A stretch of 64,000 nt of DNA, from the NCBI GenBank assembly GCA_033816765.1, contig CM066289.1, positions 1,860,001 through 1,924,000 of the forward strand, read 5' to 3'. This DNA is from Nothopassalora personata (lineage: Eukaryota; Ascomycota; Dothideomycetes; Mycosphaerellales; Mycosphaerellaceae). Shown piece by piece: positions 1 through 12,200 of the stretch (position 1 is its first letter; every line of letters begins with the position of its first letter). The position numbers were made by a program, and so were the translations under genes. The notes beneath the pieces were generated by a model. It had not been told where the DNA came from. It ran no database searches and saw only the letters and a program-made list of their open reading frames with translations.

Positions 1-644
1 TACTAGGCGCCCACCCTGCCCTCAACCACTTTGTGGGAAATCCATCCCCACGAACCTCTTGCTGCAGATTCGGAGTGCCGGCAGGCGGGGCGTCGAAAGG
101 CCCCTCCCCTATCGCCTGGATCCGCACCAATATTCTTCGAAAATCTGACCATCGACCGGGATCGGTATTCTGTGCAACCACTGATCAGATCTCGGAGCTC
201 GGGCACATCTTGATGGTTCTGGTGTGGCAGAAACGATACCAGAGGTCTCCTACTTACCCGAAGTGCGTGCGCTGTCAGATTACGGCTTCGTCTGCACGAA
301 CAAAGACAACTCTGCGGACGCTCGCCTGCAGCAAATGCGCAGATGTATCGAAAGCTCTTCACTATACAGTGGCGCTTCATCCGGCAACTTCAACACTCCA
401 AAAGAAAACACAGATGGAATGGTTCCGGAGATCGGCTGGCCGGCGGTGGGGATGCGATTCTGCAAAGCGTCTATCACGTGCGATATTGATGTCGGCGAGG
501 AATTGAAGCGTGGAGTGCTAGTGGGCGATGCATGTGAGTAACGATCGGATCTCAGGCAGCGCGCTTAGCACGCAGTTTGAGGATAACGGACTTTGGCGTC
601 AAAATGAAAGAGAATCTATTCGGGAAGACTCAATACGACTTTTC
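1..644. other. Gene-island edge, no confident gene
   Basis: No protein I recognise. A plus-strand open frame (224-541, ATG to TAA, 105 codons) and two overlapping shorter frames exist, but none shows a known domain, a signal peptide or a clear splice pattern. Dinucleotide content is normal, with no RIP. The stretch could be the 3' flank of the transporter that ends at 645 or part of a gene lying to the left of the window. Confidence 0.3.
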
Positions 645-2407
645 TCACTCCGATGAGCTGCACCCAGTTGACACAACAGCATGGTCCGCAAGCTCTCTAT
701 CCATTCTTCTTTTCTTGAAAATGCTGCCGCCAGTCCAGATAGCCGTTGGGACGGCAGTAAACATACTGATGCAGCCCAGTATTAGAGTAGCAGTCGGCCA
801 GCCTTGGGCATCCACCACAAATCCGGCAAGAAGTGGTCCTATCATGGCCCCAGCGGCCCAAGCCATGTTGAAGAGAGCATACGCTTGAGCGAAAGCACCG
901 TTCTTGCCGAAGAATCCCGGAGGATGGCGTTGTGCTTTGGCTTCCACAGCGTATGCTATCTCTGCCATGATGGGAGTAAGGGCCAGAGTCAAGCCAAATC
1001 CAATGAGCGCCAGCAGTGCGCAGAGAAGGACTTTTTGACCCATGCTGTCGTGTGAGACCAGCCGAAGGAGGATCTGGAACGGACAGCAGAGAACGAAACC
1101 AGCTGTCGCAAACCACCTAGGTCCGTACTTGTCTGACAAGCGGCCAATCAGGGGACCTGCGAACGAGGCGACCACAATCGGCAAGAAGACCAAGCCTGCT
1201 CCTGTCGAGTCCCAATTGAATGTATCCCGGACGAACAATGGTAGTGTTGAGTCGAAAGAGGTCATAAGTGAAGATTGGATGACACATGCCTGTTAAAATG
1301 ACGATTAGAACCACTCTCTTCGTCTCAAAATGTCTCAGGGGTGTGGAGATCTAGTCGGGGCAACATACCCATAATGCGCACAGCACTCTTCGAGAACCAA
1401 AGAGGAAGACCACGGGCGGAAGCCGCGCGACCACCGCTTTCACGAACCCTCGAGCGCTTTCAGGGATTAGCGAAGTAGCGTGACTGGGTGCGTGGCTCGC
1501 TTTGGGTTCCATTGGAGGTTCTTCTGACATTTCCTGTTCGACCTCATCTCCACTCCTCGTCGAACCGCCTTTTCGCGCCTGCTTTTCCACATCGGCCCAA
1601 GACTCCTGATTCTCGGCCCTAAGAGCCTCTTCTGCGGATGGCGATTGGTCTGGCAACCATTTCCTGGCGTTCTTCTTTTCGATCATGGCAAATCGCATGA
1701 TTATGTCCAGCACAATCAGTCCGAACGCCATGGCATAAACCTGGTAGTACCCAGCGTACTGGAATACAACACCTCCTAGGAGTGGTGCAAGAAGGATGCC
1801 GAGACTCATGGAGAGTCCAACATAACCCATAGCGCTGCCGACATCATCGGGACCCACTGTGTCGACCAATAGGGCTAAGCCAACCACCCAGACCACGGCA
1901 GCGCTTGCTCCTTGCAAAACACGACCGGCCGCGAGTAGTCCGATGCTGTCACCGACGGTCAACATAGCTGTCGAGGCTCCTAGAAGTAGCAGTCCCACCA
2001 TGAACAGTATCTGTCGCGACTTCATCCGATCGGCCACCCATCCGAATATGGGCGAGGCGACAAGAAGAGCTGCTCCATAAACCGCTAGAAAGATTGAGAT
2101 CCATGATTGAATGTCGCTTTCATCGATACCCGCCCGCTCAGTGAGGGCGAACGGGAACACTGGCACGACGATGCCATACGCCTCATGATCATCAGCACTT
2201 GCCGGGCGATTGAGATAGTGTACTCACAAAGATGTCTGTGAAAATGGCTGCTGCAACGACTAAGATGATGAAAGTTTTTGAGCTCCTAACCTCCAGCAAG
2301 ACTGGGGGTTTGGTATCCGATCCCCAGTACCAGGCAAACATGCTGATTGTGAATACCCGATATTCAAGTCCGTCGAAAAGCTCGTGAAGCAGAATGTCAA
2401 GCTTCAC
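645..2407 (-). CDS. MFS transporter, DHA1/vesicular-amine-like, 3 exons
   Basis: Proton-coupled plasma- or vacuolar-membrane transporter of the major facilitator superfamily; the substrate cannot be read from sequence. Exons are 2407-2228, 2181-1369 and 1289-645, joined across GT-AG introns of 46 and 79 bp. Both junctions are phase 0 and give a continuous protein of 545 residues, a usual length for the 12-14 helix fungal families. The first junction restores the typical run FTDIFAYGIVVPVFPFALTE. Loop 2-3 carries motif A as GWVADRMKSRQ. A long charged cytoplasmic loop (about residues 235-300, rich in E, K and S) separates the two helix bundles, and the second half contains GPLIGRLSDKYGPRW, the motif-A repeat. 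The start is the first ATG of an open 60-codon exon. No damage is visible. The nearest plant/animal relatives by look are VMAT-like multidrug carriers; this is family inference. Confidence 0.85.
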
Positions 2408-3183
2408 ACCTTTTCGTGCTTCTATAGGTGATTGTTGTAAAATAATCGATCAGTGAGACGCTTGACATGCTTCGCGAAGCTTTTACGTCGTATTAGTTGT
2501 TGCCATCACAAATGCTGGCTGAAGCCCAGCTCATGCTGTGTGCGGGACGCGCGCACAAATTGGAGGCCAAAGTGATGAGCGCATGAAGGCAATTTTCGGT
2601 TCGGTACGTAAGAATGAAAGAACGACAATCTGCTGGGCATGCGGGAACGTGCTTTTTTACCATGTCTGGTTAGTAGATTGCTGTTTGCAGGCACAGCAGG
2701 CGCCATCGGCCACGTGAAAACGGAGGCTGCCGATCGGGGTCGGCATGAAGTGAAGCGAATGCCGAAGCCCGTACATCAGTGGTGGTGCCTGAAGACCGGT
2801 AGAGACTTTCAATTCTGTCTCATTCGAAGAGCGCGAGAAACTGGACTCAGACCCCATAATAAGCTAGCCCTAAAGCGTCTGAGTGCTTGCCTGCAAATCA
2901 TCTTGCGGACGCTCTCGCTAGATCATCGATGTAACGATATGTCGGCGAACGTCGTCTACATCGTACGCTACTCGCGCACATGTCGAGCTCATGTGACTAT
3001 GTCCGCACCAAGACCAAGACACTGTCGCTGAACTCCAGGATGCCATGCGGGTATCGAAACTGCCAATGCCGTCTGTTGTGCCGTCCACTCAATTGTGACG
3101 TCGTGAAAAGAACTTACATTCTGCCAAATCGCCCGTCCCTACTATCCCTGCACGTCATAAGGCCTGTAGCCTGAAAGAAACGC
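2408..3183. other. Intergenic region upstream of the first MFS gene
   Basis: Separates the start of the first MFS gene from the end of the second. Plus-strand frames such as 2639-3031 are open but show no domain and no convincing start. It probably holds the promoter of the 645-2407 gene (near 2410-2600) and the 3' flank of the 3184-4940 gene. No RIP signature is seen. Confidence 0.4.
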
Positions 3184-4940
3184 TCATGCTTTCACATCCA
3201 TCTTCCAACCAACCTTGCTAACCCTCGTCGCAACGACCAGACAAGTGCAGACGGTCGTAGCGAATGCAGCCCAAATTTGTGCACCAAGATATTTGCCATG
3301 CATTGCGGACATAATCGCGCCTCCTAGCGAGGGTCCAGTCAACGCGGCAAAAGACAAAGTGCTGAATCCCATCCCGAGCCGTGTCCCGAACTTGCTCATG
3401 TCCATCGTCAGACTGGCAATCGTCGACGGAAAGAGGCATTGAAAAGCTCCGCTCGCTGCTCCATAGAAGACGACGTAGACGTAGACGCCCGTGGTGCTCT
3501 CAACAGCGATCCAACAGAATGCGACAAGACTGAGGACTGCCAAGGTGGGTATTGCAACGTTGAGCTGACCATATCGATCGGCGAAGAATGGAGGTATCAC
3601 TCTGAAAGGCATGCCGGCGCCGTTCAGGATGATTGTGATCGTGAGAGCGTTGGCGAATGATATGCCGATAACTTCGTTGGCGAAAGAAGACAACTGCGAG
3701 GTGGTTAGCACAAACCGCCCAACGTAGTCGCATGAGACGTACATAGTAGAAGGTGTAGTAGATCGGCCACATCACGAAGAACACCGCTGCCACGAAGAGA
3801 GCATACGACGGCTCCTGGAAGGCCGTGAAGTCGATCATCGGACCTGTCTTGCGAGGTGGTAGTCTTGGTCTCATGAATGCAGCGACAATGCACAGGAGTG
3901 CAAGATTGAAGAATCCCAGGACTCTCACTGTCCATGCAAATCCAAATTTCGGAAGTAGTTGCTGCACGAAGACAGGGTAGATCATGCCCCCAGCACTGTT
4001 TCCAGTAGTTGCCAATCCCACAGCGATAGCTCGTCTACGGGAGAAGTATGTCCCAATCAATCCCATTGATGGAGTGAAGAAGATACCTCCGCCGATACCG
4101 GTCATGACGCCCTGACTTAGCATAAGTTGCCAGTAAGTCTTCGATAGAGACATGAAGAAGATTCCAAGGACTTGTATGATACCACCGACGATGAGAATAG
4201 GTATGTACAGCCCAGCGTCAAGTAATCGTCCTGAGAAGGCTCCAACAAAGAAGGTCAAGAAGTTTTGTACACTTCCAATCCATGATATTGTAGATGCTGA
4301 TGCATCTAGATTGAGCGAGTAGTACGATTGGAACACGCCATCTGTCTATCGTGTAAGCAGTAGCACTTTTTGAGACTCACCACTCCTGGGTCGTCTTACA
4401 AGAGTTGATCCAACCCCAGGTGATCAGAACCACAAGCCAGCACATTGCTACCTGTGTCCATGCTTTCACGCCGCCATCCGGAGGAGGCGGGGGGTCGACA
4501 ACAGATCGGGTCGTGATCCGTGATGCGACTTTGTTGAGCACATTGCTAGCAGTCCTCTTTAGGTCGAGAGATGGGTGATTGTGCGAAGGTGGAGAATCGT
4601 GCTCCTCCTGGGAAGAGTGGCCCTGCTCTATCGCATCAAGATCCTGGGAGGATGCACCAGACGCATGACTGCCAGCGCCGTGCCGCTTCGTTTGCTTCTC
4701 AACAAAATCGACGGAGCCCGGCACCTCAACTGCTTCAAACATTATTACGAACGTGGTAGAGGATGAAGGGCATCGAGGCCGACAACCCATGAAATGCGAG
4801 AAATCATGACTGTACCGATACCTACCACTTGCCTGCTCCGCTTTCGCTGGGAGGTTACCGATGGGCAAATCCTCTGTGAAAGGGCGCGTTGAGTGTGCGT
4901 TGTCCCCACGGCCCTCACTAATGATGCTGCCAGAGCTCAA
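3184..4940 (-). CDS. MFS monocarboxylate-type transporter, 3 exons
   Basis: Membrane transporter of the fungal monocarboxylate porter (MCT, SLC16-like) family, probably at the plasma membrane; the substrate is unknown. Exons are 4940-4400, 4341-3743 and 3693-3184, with GT-AG introns of 58 and 49 bp, giving 549 residues. Splicing restores WGWINSYGVFQSYYSL and FYYLSSFANEVIGIS, both typical of the family. The signature PDGGVKAW precedes helix 1, after a long acidic and histidine/serine-rich cytoplasmic tail; RPRLPPRK closes the first half. The first ATG gives a long tail. An in-frame Met at residue 67, or an optional in-frame intron ending GCAG near 4735, would shorten it, so the N-terminus is uncertain. 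The gene is divergent from a Zn2Cys6 regulator relic, the arrangement often seen for a transporter and its pathway regulator. No damage is visible. Confidence 0.85.
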
Positions 4941-5296
4941 AGCGGCGGCACTCTGCCGTTCTGCCGCGAGGCGAACAGGTTGCTGCCCGCCGAGCAGTGC
5001 GGTCTCTGCTGCACACTTTCATGTTATATGTGTTGTCTCTTGCGAACATAAGAATGCTCATCGGAAGTGCCAACGCTGATGCATGATGGAGGACGTGAGG
5101 TTGATGGATCAAGGACATAGATGAGGAGATGAGATGAGATTTCAGATGGTGCAACGTGCCAAAAAGCTTGGCGGCTCTTCACGACTTCTTTCACAAAGGA
5201 GCGGTCGAGACCTCCTCCAGAACACTCTTCCGCCATGCAACCACGGCGGAATACAATCTGCTCTCATAGCAGGATCCAGCAGCGGCCTGTTGATGA
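4941..5296. promoter_or_regulatory. Divergent promoter region
   Basis: Roughly 350 bp between the MCT-type transporter (minus) and the Zn2Cys6 relic (plus). It must hold the transporter promoter and whatever remains of the regulator's 5' exon. I see no decisive TATA or operator motif. Confidence 0.35.
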
Positions 5297-6212
5297 GACA
5301 CCGTAATATACGATGGCCCGGGTGCCGAGCTCACCTGGCAGGCAAAGACAGCCTGCAACATACTGGCCGCTCGAGAGCATAGAGGTCGCACAGGCCACAA
5401 GAAGTCGAGACCAGGTGGTTTGGCTTGCAGAACCCGACGCGTCAAATGCGATGAGAGGCGACCCCGTTGCGATAATTGCTTGAAGTCAAACCACTCATGC
5501 GAATATGTGCAGACACAATCGCAGCATCAGAGTGGCAACAGTCACTCTACCTTTGGGATCAAACTATCACAAAATCTAGGTCTTCGAGGAGAGTCTGAGA
5601 GGCGCTCGCTTGTTTATTTCCTCTCATGGGCGGCGCCCAGACTGGCTGGCACCTTGGACAAGGATTTCTGGTGTGGTCAAGTGTTGCAGCTTGCCCAAGG
5701 ACGAGTCCTACGTTCTTGACGCTCTTCTGGCAAACTCGAAGCTGTACGAGCATCCCCGATCCATGAAGAGCTTCCATGCAGCCAAGGCGATCTTTGCGCT
5801 GTCTTCAGGCCAAGGGGAAAACCCTTCCAGGTCTAACGTTACGAACAGCGTACATCCAGCTTTCTCTAAGCCTCCAATCGATAGCATCATGCCGGCGCCC
5901 TCAAACACTACAACCGAGCTATTGCGAGCATACGCACGAGAATATCAGTCCGGCACGATTACAGCTCTATGGCTCTGCTAAGCTGCACTTTGTTCATTTG
6001 CATCAAAGTCATGCGCGACAATGTGTTTGGAACGATGGCGCTCTTCGCGAATAGCACTCAGCTTTTGAAGGATGATGACTGACCTTTGTCTACTGGGAGG
6101 TGGCGCTAATATATGGCACAGACAGATTGAGTGCCACACGGTTGACCCGAGCAGGGCGTTGTTCGAGAATCTGCAGCTAATGTTGGAACGTCTGGCTACC
6201 CTTGCTGGTATA
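5297..6212 (+). pseudogene. Zn2Cys6 transcription factor relic cut by a transposon
   Basis: Remnant of a fungal Gal4-type regulator. The DNA-binding segment near 5417-5510 reads ACRTRRVKCDERRPRCDNC and then CEY, but the family's first zinc ligand is missing: codon 5417-5419 is GGT (Gly) where Cys is expected in G-C-L-x-C-R. No in-frame ATG lies upstream in the open stretch from 5297. The frame continues to VLQLAQ near 5695, then the homologous middle region (VLDALLANSKLYEH) lies one base out of frame, a frameshift. A further shift or a small intron (acceptor TAG at 5882-5884) leads to GALKHYNRAIASIR, a typical effector-domain run, then MALLSC and CIKVMRDNVF up to 6086. A last frame (LFENLQLMLERL) runs into the Tc1-like element at 6213. 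Dinucleotides are normal, so decay here is not RIP. An undetected upstream intron could supply the missing ligand, but the frameshift would remain. Confidence 0.75.
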
Positions 6213-7288
6213 CAGTTCTAACGCAAAAGTATCCGCCATTTACGTCATTTTTCGAGACGCGTATCTTCGCGTTTCTCTACCTACCTTCTTCAACACTATA
6301 ATATGGCAACACCACGTACTCCCCTTGCGCCTATAGGCTCAAATAGGCAACCTTTGAAGGAGTTGAGTCCATCGTTAAGAGCTTAGGTTATCGGGGCATA
6401 GCGTTATAGCGCTACACTAGCCTAGATTACGACGAAGGAGAACATCCCGGATTCTACTATACGCGACACGATTACCAACTTTAAGAACACCGGTTATACG
6501 CGATTAGGATACCGCAAAGGACGCCCGAAGGTACTATTACGTCGTAATGAACGAAGGATAATTAACTTAGTTAGAAAGAACCCTAAGATTACCTACAAAG
6601 ACCTCTTTAACGACCTTAATATTGAAACTAGCTATAACACGGTATATCGACTTTTAAAGGTGTATAACATTACTAACTAGAAGTGCAAGCAGAGGCCCGC
6701 CCTTACTAAAGAGATAGCATAGCTTAGGTTACAATTTGCGATGCGATATAGACACCTTACTATCTAACAGTAGTTACAATTTATCTTCTTAGATAAGTGC
6801 TCTGTTAAGCAAGGATCCGGCAAATAACGCGAGTAGTGCTTCCGTATACTATGCTAGAAGTAGGACCGTACGATAATCTAAACGTACGATAAAGGTAAGG
6901 GCATATTAGTTATAGTATAGGCTACAATCTACGGGGGCAATGAACGCTTAGAATTAGTAGTAATAACCCGTAATCCTTTTAGTCCTAAGGGTAGGTATTT
7001 AGCTAATAGCTATATTAGTACATTAGAGGAAGGACTGCTCCTAATTACTAAAGAAGACGAAGAAAATAAGCTTACCTTTATGTAAGATAACGCGCCTATC
7101 TATACGGCTCGAAAGACAAGGCGTTAGTTTAAAGAACACGGTATAAGACTACTAGATAGGTAGCCTCCGTATTCACCTAATCTTAACCCAATTAAGCACC
7201 TCTATGTTATAAATAGGTATTTAACGAGTATAAGCTTCTAGATTAAAACGATAGGGTAGATTAGTAACCCTTATAAATTGCTATAGGG
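6213..7288 (+). mobile_element. Tc1/mariner-like DNA transposon, RIPped, 3' end lost
   Basis: Transposase relic of the Tc1/mariner DDE superfamily, which moves by cut and paste into TA dinucleotides. A candidate left end starts just after TA at 6211-6212. The coding frame starts at ATG 6303 and can be followed to about 7240 in one frame interrupted only by TAG/TAA. It shows a helix-turn-helix region (ITYKDLFNDLN), a first-Asp region (FIFLDKCSV), the second-Asp block DNAPIYTARKTRR and PPYSPNLNPIKHL. In the last block the third catalytic acidic residue (usually NPIEHLW) is Lys, as a G-to-A RIP change would give. I found no inverted copy of the left terminus on the right, so the 3' end was probably removed where Copia-1 begins. 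Confidence 0.75.
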
Positions 7289-7393
7289 TGTAAGACTATC
7301 TAGCTATAGAAATAGTATAATATAGTGTATATATGCTAAGTCCTAACTAATATAGCTATTAGTTACCTAATTTATAACACTCCTCCTTTAGAC
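7289..7393 (-). repeat. Copia-1 candidate 3' LTR and polypurine tract
   Basis: On the plus strand a TGTAAGAC start (7289) and a TTATAACA end (7379) bound a candidate LTR, followed by CTCCTCCTTTAG, the complement of a purine-rich tract. The Copia-2 LTR is followed by a similar CTCCT run, which supports the right edge. The left edge is uncertain because RIP may have removed the real TG and no duplicate LTR is in the window. Ninety-one bases would be short for an LTR. Confidence 0.4.
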
Positions 7394-7929
7394 TAACTAC
7401 TATAAAGGTAGTCTAATTAACTTAATATTACCTATATTGCTATATTAGTCTTAAACACCTTTACTAGCTTTAGATACTAGATTAGCTATAAGTAAGTATA
7501 TACTAAGGATAGCGATCTTATTAGATCTATATATATAGGAGATCTTTATAGACCTACTTTTAGATATATTTAGGCCTTATCTTTTCGCTTTTATAAGTAA
7601 ATAGAAGGTTCTCTCGGCTTAAGAAGGCTCTTATAGCTAGGCAGCAACGTATAGACCTTATAGGTATATATAAAAGATGCTAGTTCTTTACTAAGTAACT
7701 CTCTCTACTTTATACTACTTTATATCTCTCTTACCCCCTTCTAGACTACTATATATACTTATATACACTAATAACTACTATACGCACATTCTTAAAGCTT
7801 TTTAAGAAGCTTTAGTAAGGTATACTATATATATAATAGTATTTTAAGGGTATTTACTAATATATAAGTAGTATTATAGTAGATATTGTTAAGTAGACTC
7901 CTATAAACAGGTTTAGTAGTACTAGTAAT

Positions 7930-9080
7930 GTCTTTAGTAGTAGAACTAGTTCTAGTAACGGTAACGATCCTAATAAGCGTCCTCCTAGTAATAGTAGAAA
8001 GGGTCTACCTATATCTAGTAGGCTCTCTAAGCGTAAGACCCTTATTAAGGCACTTAGGTTAGTTAAGTAGATTATCGAGAGTAAGCGTAAGATTACTAAG
8101 AGGAATATAACCTTATAGCTTACTATAGCATCCCTTAAGGTTACCTTCTATAAGAAGAAGCTTCTAACTACTAAGGGTAGTATTACTAACCTACTAAACT
8201 AGGATTAGATTAACGCGGCTACCTAGGACTTCGATTATATAATAGTTAATCCTTAAGGTCGTATCTCTAATACTATAACTATAAACCTTAATAGTAGTTA
8301 GAACTACCTTCCTACCTTATAGGTATCCGCTATAGACTATCTTATTTAGTACTTCGGCAGCGTATATAACCGCTATAAGGAGAGATCTAACCTTCCCTTT
8401 ACTAGCTACTATACTATTCTAGGATAGTTTAAGGGCTACTATACTAACTACGCTCTTAATAATTACTATAATAAGTATAGCTTCTTCTCTCTAAGGACCC
8501 TATAGTAGAGTACTACTAGTCTATCTAGAACCTACTAGTAGCTAGGTATAGGTTATACTCGATCTACTAGTACTGCCTTCTAGGGTAGTATATAAGCTAG
8601 TCGCTCTCCTCCTATTATACGTAGAAGTCCTCTACGTAAGGGCTTCCTATCTCTAGTTCTATATTCTCCTAGTATAAGTACCTCTAGATATAGTCTTTAG
8701 ATACTACCTACCTAGCTTATCCCTAGCGATATAGACTAGCGCCTAAGTATACCTAGGGCTCCTAGTAATAGTTCTAGAACTGTCCTACTTAAGATCCGCC
8801 TCCTATTCTCTAACTCCCTCTCTTAGGATAAGGTTACTACCCTAATTCGTTAGTTCCTATAGCGTCTTAGTACTAATAACGACTTTTAGGAGGGTGCTAT
8901 AATTAACTCGACTTCCTATAAGAGGGGTTCTAGAGGCTCTAGTAGTTCTAGTAGTAAGTAGTATTCTAGGGGGTATACTTGCTTCGGGTCTTAGTAAGGT
9001 TCTTAGGATCTAGTTAGGACTAAAGGATAAAATAGCTATTATAAGTAAGGGCGGTCTCCTTCTCTATTTCATTTTACTTT
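7930..9080 (+). pseudogene. Open-frame relic antisense to Copia-1 pol, unknown
   Basis: Between the Copia-1 RNase H and its left LTR lies about 1.8 kb with a plus-strand frame, opposite to pol, readable through RIP-type TAG/TAA stops for roughly 380 codons. The N-terminal third looks helical and basic (RLSKRKTLIKALRLVK, then ASLKVTFYKKKLL), the middle is aromatic (YKERSNLPFTSYYTILGQFK), and the C-terminal third is serine-rich. I do not recognise the protein. It may be an accessory antisense gene of Copia-1, or a fragment of another element. The frame choice rests on composition alone. Confidence 0.35.
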
Positions 9081-9229
9081 TAATACTATAGCTCCCTAGG
9101 ATTAGAGTCTATAATAATAAACTAGATCTTACCTTAAAAGGCAGTTCTAAGGTAAGCCTCTCTATAGTCTAGTTATATAAGTATAGTAAGATATACAATA
9201 CTATAAATAAATCTAGCCCTTAAGGCTAA

Positions 9230-12200
9230 TAAATAAAAGCTTTCCTCTACTATCTCCTAATAAATAAAATATTGCTTTATAAATACTTATAAACAAATAA
9301 AGATCTTACTATATATAAATAAAAGTGTAGTTAACTCCTAGAAACCTCCCTTAGAGAATATAGTTTAGTAACTTTAGCTTTATAAGCTAATCTATAAGCT
9401 ACTATATAGTAGGGATATACTTAACTATAATTAAGCCTTCTTTATAAACCTGTCTATAAAAGTAGTTCCTAAGCCTAATATATTTAGTTCTTTTATAGTT
9501 AGTATAATCTCTAACTAGCTTAATAGTAGACTAGTTATCTATAAAGATCTTAAAGACTTAAGCCTTATAGTTAGTTATTTCTAGGTTTTATAGAGTAGAT
9601 TCCTTAACTATATTACTTCCCTATAGCATTCAGTTAAGGCTATATACTCTGCTTTAGTGCTTAATAGTACTATCTCTTTCTATAGGTTAGACTTCTAGAT
9701 TATAGGACCTCTAGCTATTTTAACTAGGAGTCCTAAGGTTAATCTACCTATTAGATCTCTAGAGAAATTAGAGTCTATATAGATCTCTAGCTTTAGGAAT
9801 TATGTCTTTTTAAAGATTAGGTACTTATTAATTGTTCTAGCAATATATCTCTAGATATGCTTTACTATAGTAATATCCTCTACTAAAGGATTAGCTAAGA
9901 ATTTAGCTAAGTGGTTTGTTATATAGGAGATATCTAGCCTCGTCTAGTTAGCTAGGTACTAGAGTTCCCTAATTAATGTGTTAAATAGATTATAATCCTA
10001 TATATTGCATTGCTCTTTATAAGCTTTATATAGGCGGTTAAGGGGATACTTAACACTTTTAGCTAAGTCTAGGCTATGTTTCTAAAGTTTCTCTAAAGTA
10101 TAGTGCTTTTAGGAGATATAGAGATCTCTATTCTTTTTACTCTTTAGTTATATACCTAGGAAAAGGTTAGTATTAATAGTTTTAATAGAGTACTTATTCT
10201 TTAGCCTAGTAATAAACTTATTAATCTTCTAATTACTATTGCTAAAGATTTAAAAGTTATCTATATATAGGAGAACTAAAAGATTCTCCCCTTAAAAGAG
10301 ATATATATTAGAATTAAGTCTCTTTAGGCCTAATTCTTCTAGAGCTTCCTTAGTATTATAGTACTAGAGGTTTATAGCTTATTTTAGTCTATAAAGTCCC
10401 TTCTTAATTTCTAGGACTTTATTAGATAGGTCTTTCTTAATAAGCTCTACGCCTTCTAGTAGTTTAATATATAAAGGTCTATTAATATTAGGGTTTATAA
10501 ATGCCGTTTTAATATTAATCTATCTCCTTTTCTAGCTAAGAACTATATATAGGGCTAGGAGAATTCTGCTTATTAGTAGCCTTAGGGTTAGAGCAAAGGT
10601 CTTAATATAGTCTATACCTTACTTTTAGGTAAATCCCTTAGCTACCTATCTAGCTCTACGCTTCCTAATAGACCTATTAGGAAGATACTTATAGTATAGG
10701 ACCTATTTTCCTATAAGTAGTTTCCTACCCTTAGGGACTTTCTATAATAGAATCTATATAATATATTCTATGTCTTCTAAGGAGTTAAATTCCTTTCTAA
10801 TTGCCCTAATCTATTTAGCTCTATTAGGTCTATTTAATACTTTAGTTAGAGTAGTAGAATCTATAAGCTTCCCCTTCTTTATATTATCTATAGCTAATAT
10901 AGCAAATACTTTCTTAAGTTTGCTATAATTATGATTAGATCTATTCTGTCTTAAACTTCTCCTTATTAGCTTAGGATAGACCTTAGCTTATTTAGTCTTT
11001 ATAGGCTTATAAGTCCTATCTCTCTTCCTCTTACTAATATATTTAGTAGGGTAGAATAGTATTATAGCCTAATTAGGGTCTTCTTATATAGCTAGGGCTA
11101 TGTCTTTATATTATAGCTCTTTAGACTAAAGAGAAGTCTAAGGCTTATACTCTATAGGAGATTATTCCTAGAGCTAGGTATACTCTATAGGAGATTGTTC
11201 CTAGAGCTAGGGGGATATGTCTCTAAATAGTAGATATAAAACTTCTGTTATATACTCCCCCTAAGACTAACCTTAGTTAGGAGAGTCTTATTGCAAAGCC
11301 CTTTATATTTTAGATTAGTTACTATACTACTATAGCTCCTCCTCTAGCTATATAGCTCCCCCTAAAGGTTTATAGGGTTAGTAACTCGCTTCTAGCGCGT
11401 ATAGCGCTTTATAAGGTATATAAATGCCCTTATGTTTATAGTAAGGGTCCTTAGGGTTATCCTAGGAATGTCTTAGGAAGGTAATCTTATCATCTAGGAT
11501 AGCTTTCTTATTACTAGTAGCAAGCTAGAAGCTCTTAATAGTCTGTCCTATCTACTCCCCCTAAGCAACCTACTTGCCTATAGGGATTTAATATTATATA
11601 TTCTATGGGAAATCCTTATTAAAAGTTATATAGGGGGTATAGGCTATCTTATAGACCTATTTACCCTTCTCCTACTATAGCTTCTATAGTAGGTAGTTAG
11701 TTAATAAACTACCCTAGAATCCTATATACTACTATATATCCGCTCTTGCGGAGAACTTCTTAGACTTAGTATAATTATCGTTATATTTATATACTTTATA
11801 TCTAAACCGTCTTATATTCCCTAAGTCTACTTCTTTAATATTAATGCCTAGGTCCTTTTTAAAGTCCTTCTATAGTATATTCTTTATTATTAAGTTAAAG
11901 AGGCAGTTCGTAATATAGCATATAAAATCTATAGCTAGGGGCTAGAGGTTCTATAGTAAGCTAGAGTCTATAATTATAGCTCTAGCCTTATTAATAATAA
12001 CTTTATTAGAAGCTTTAGCAATTCTATTTTGCTTAGGAGTATATAGTAATACAAAGTCCTATCTAATCCCTTTATATTAGGCATATATTCTAAGTTCAAT
12101 GTTATTAAACTCCTCTCTACTATCTAAGAACTAGATCTTAGGTGTCTTCTTATAGTAGTTCTATATTATTATAAGCTAAGTTTTAATTAATGCTAGAGTA

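Noticed and set aside
2639..3031. 130-codon plus-strand frame between the MFS genes
   Set aside because: No domain, weak start context and Cys/Arg-rich composition typical of a chance frame.
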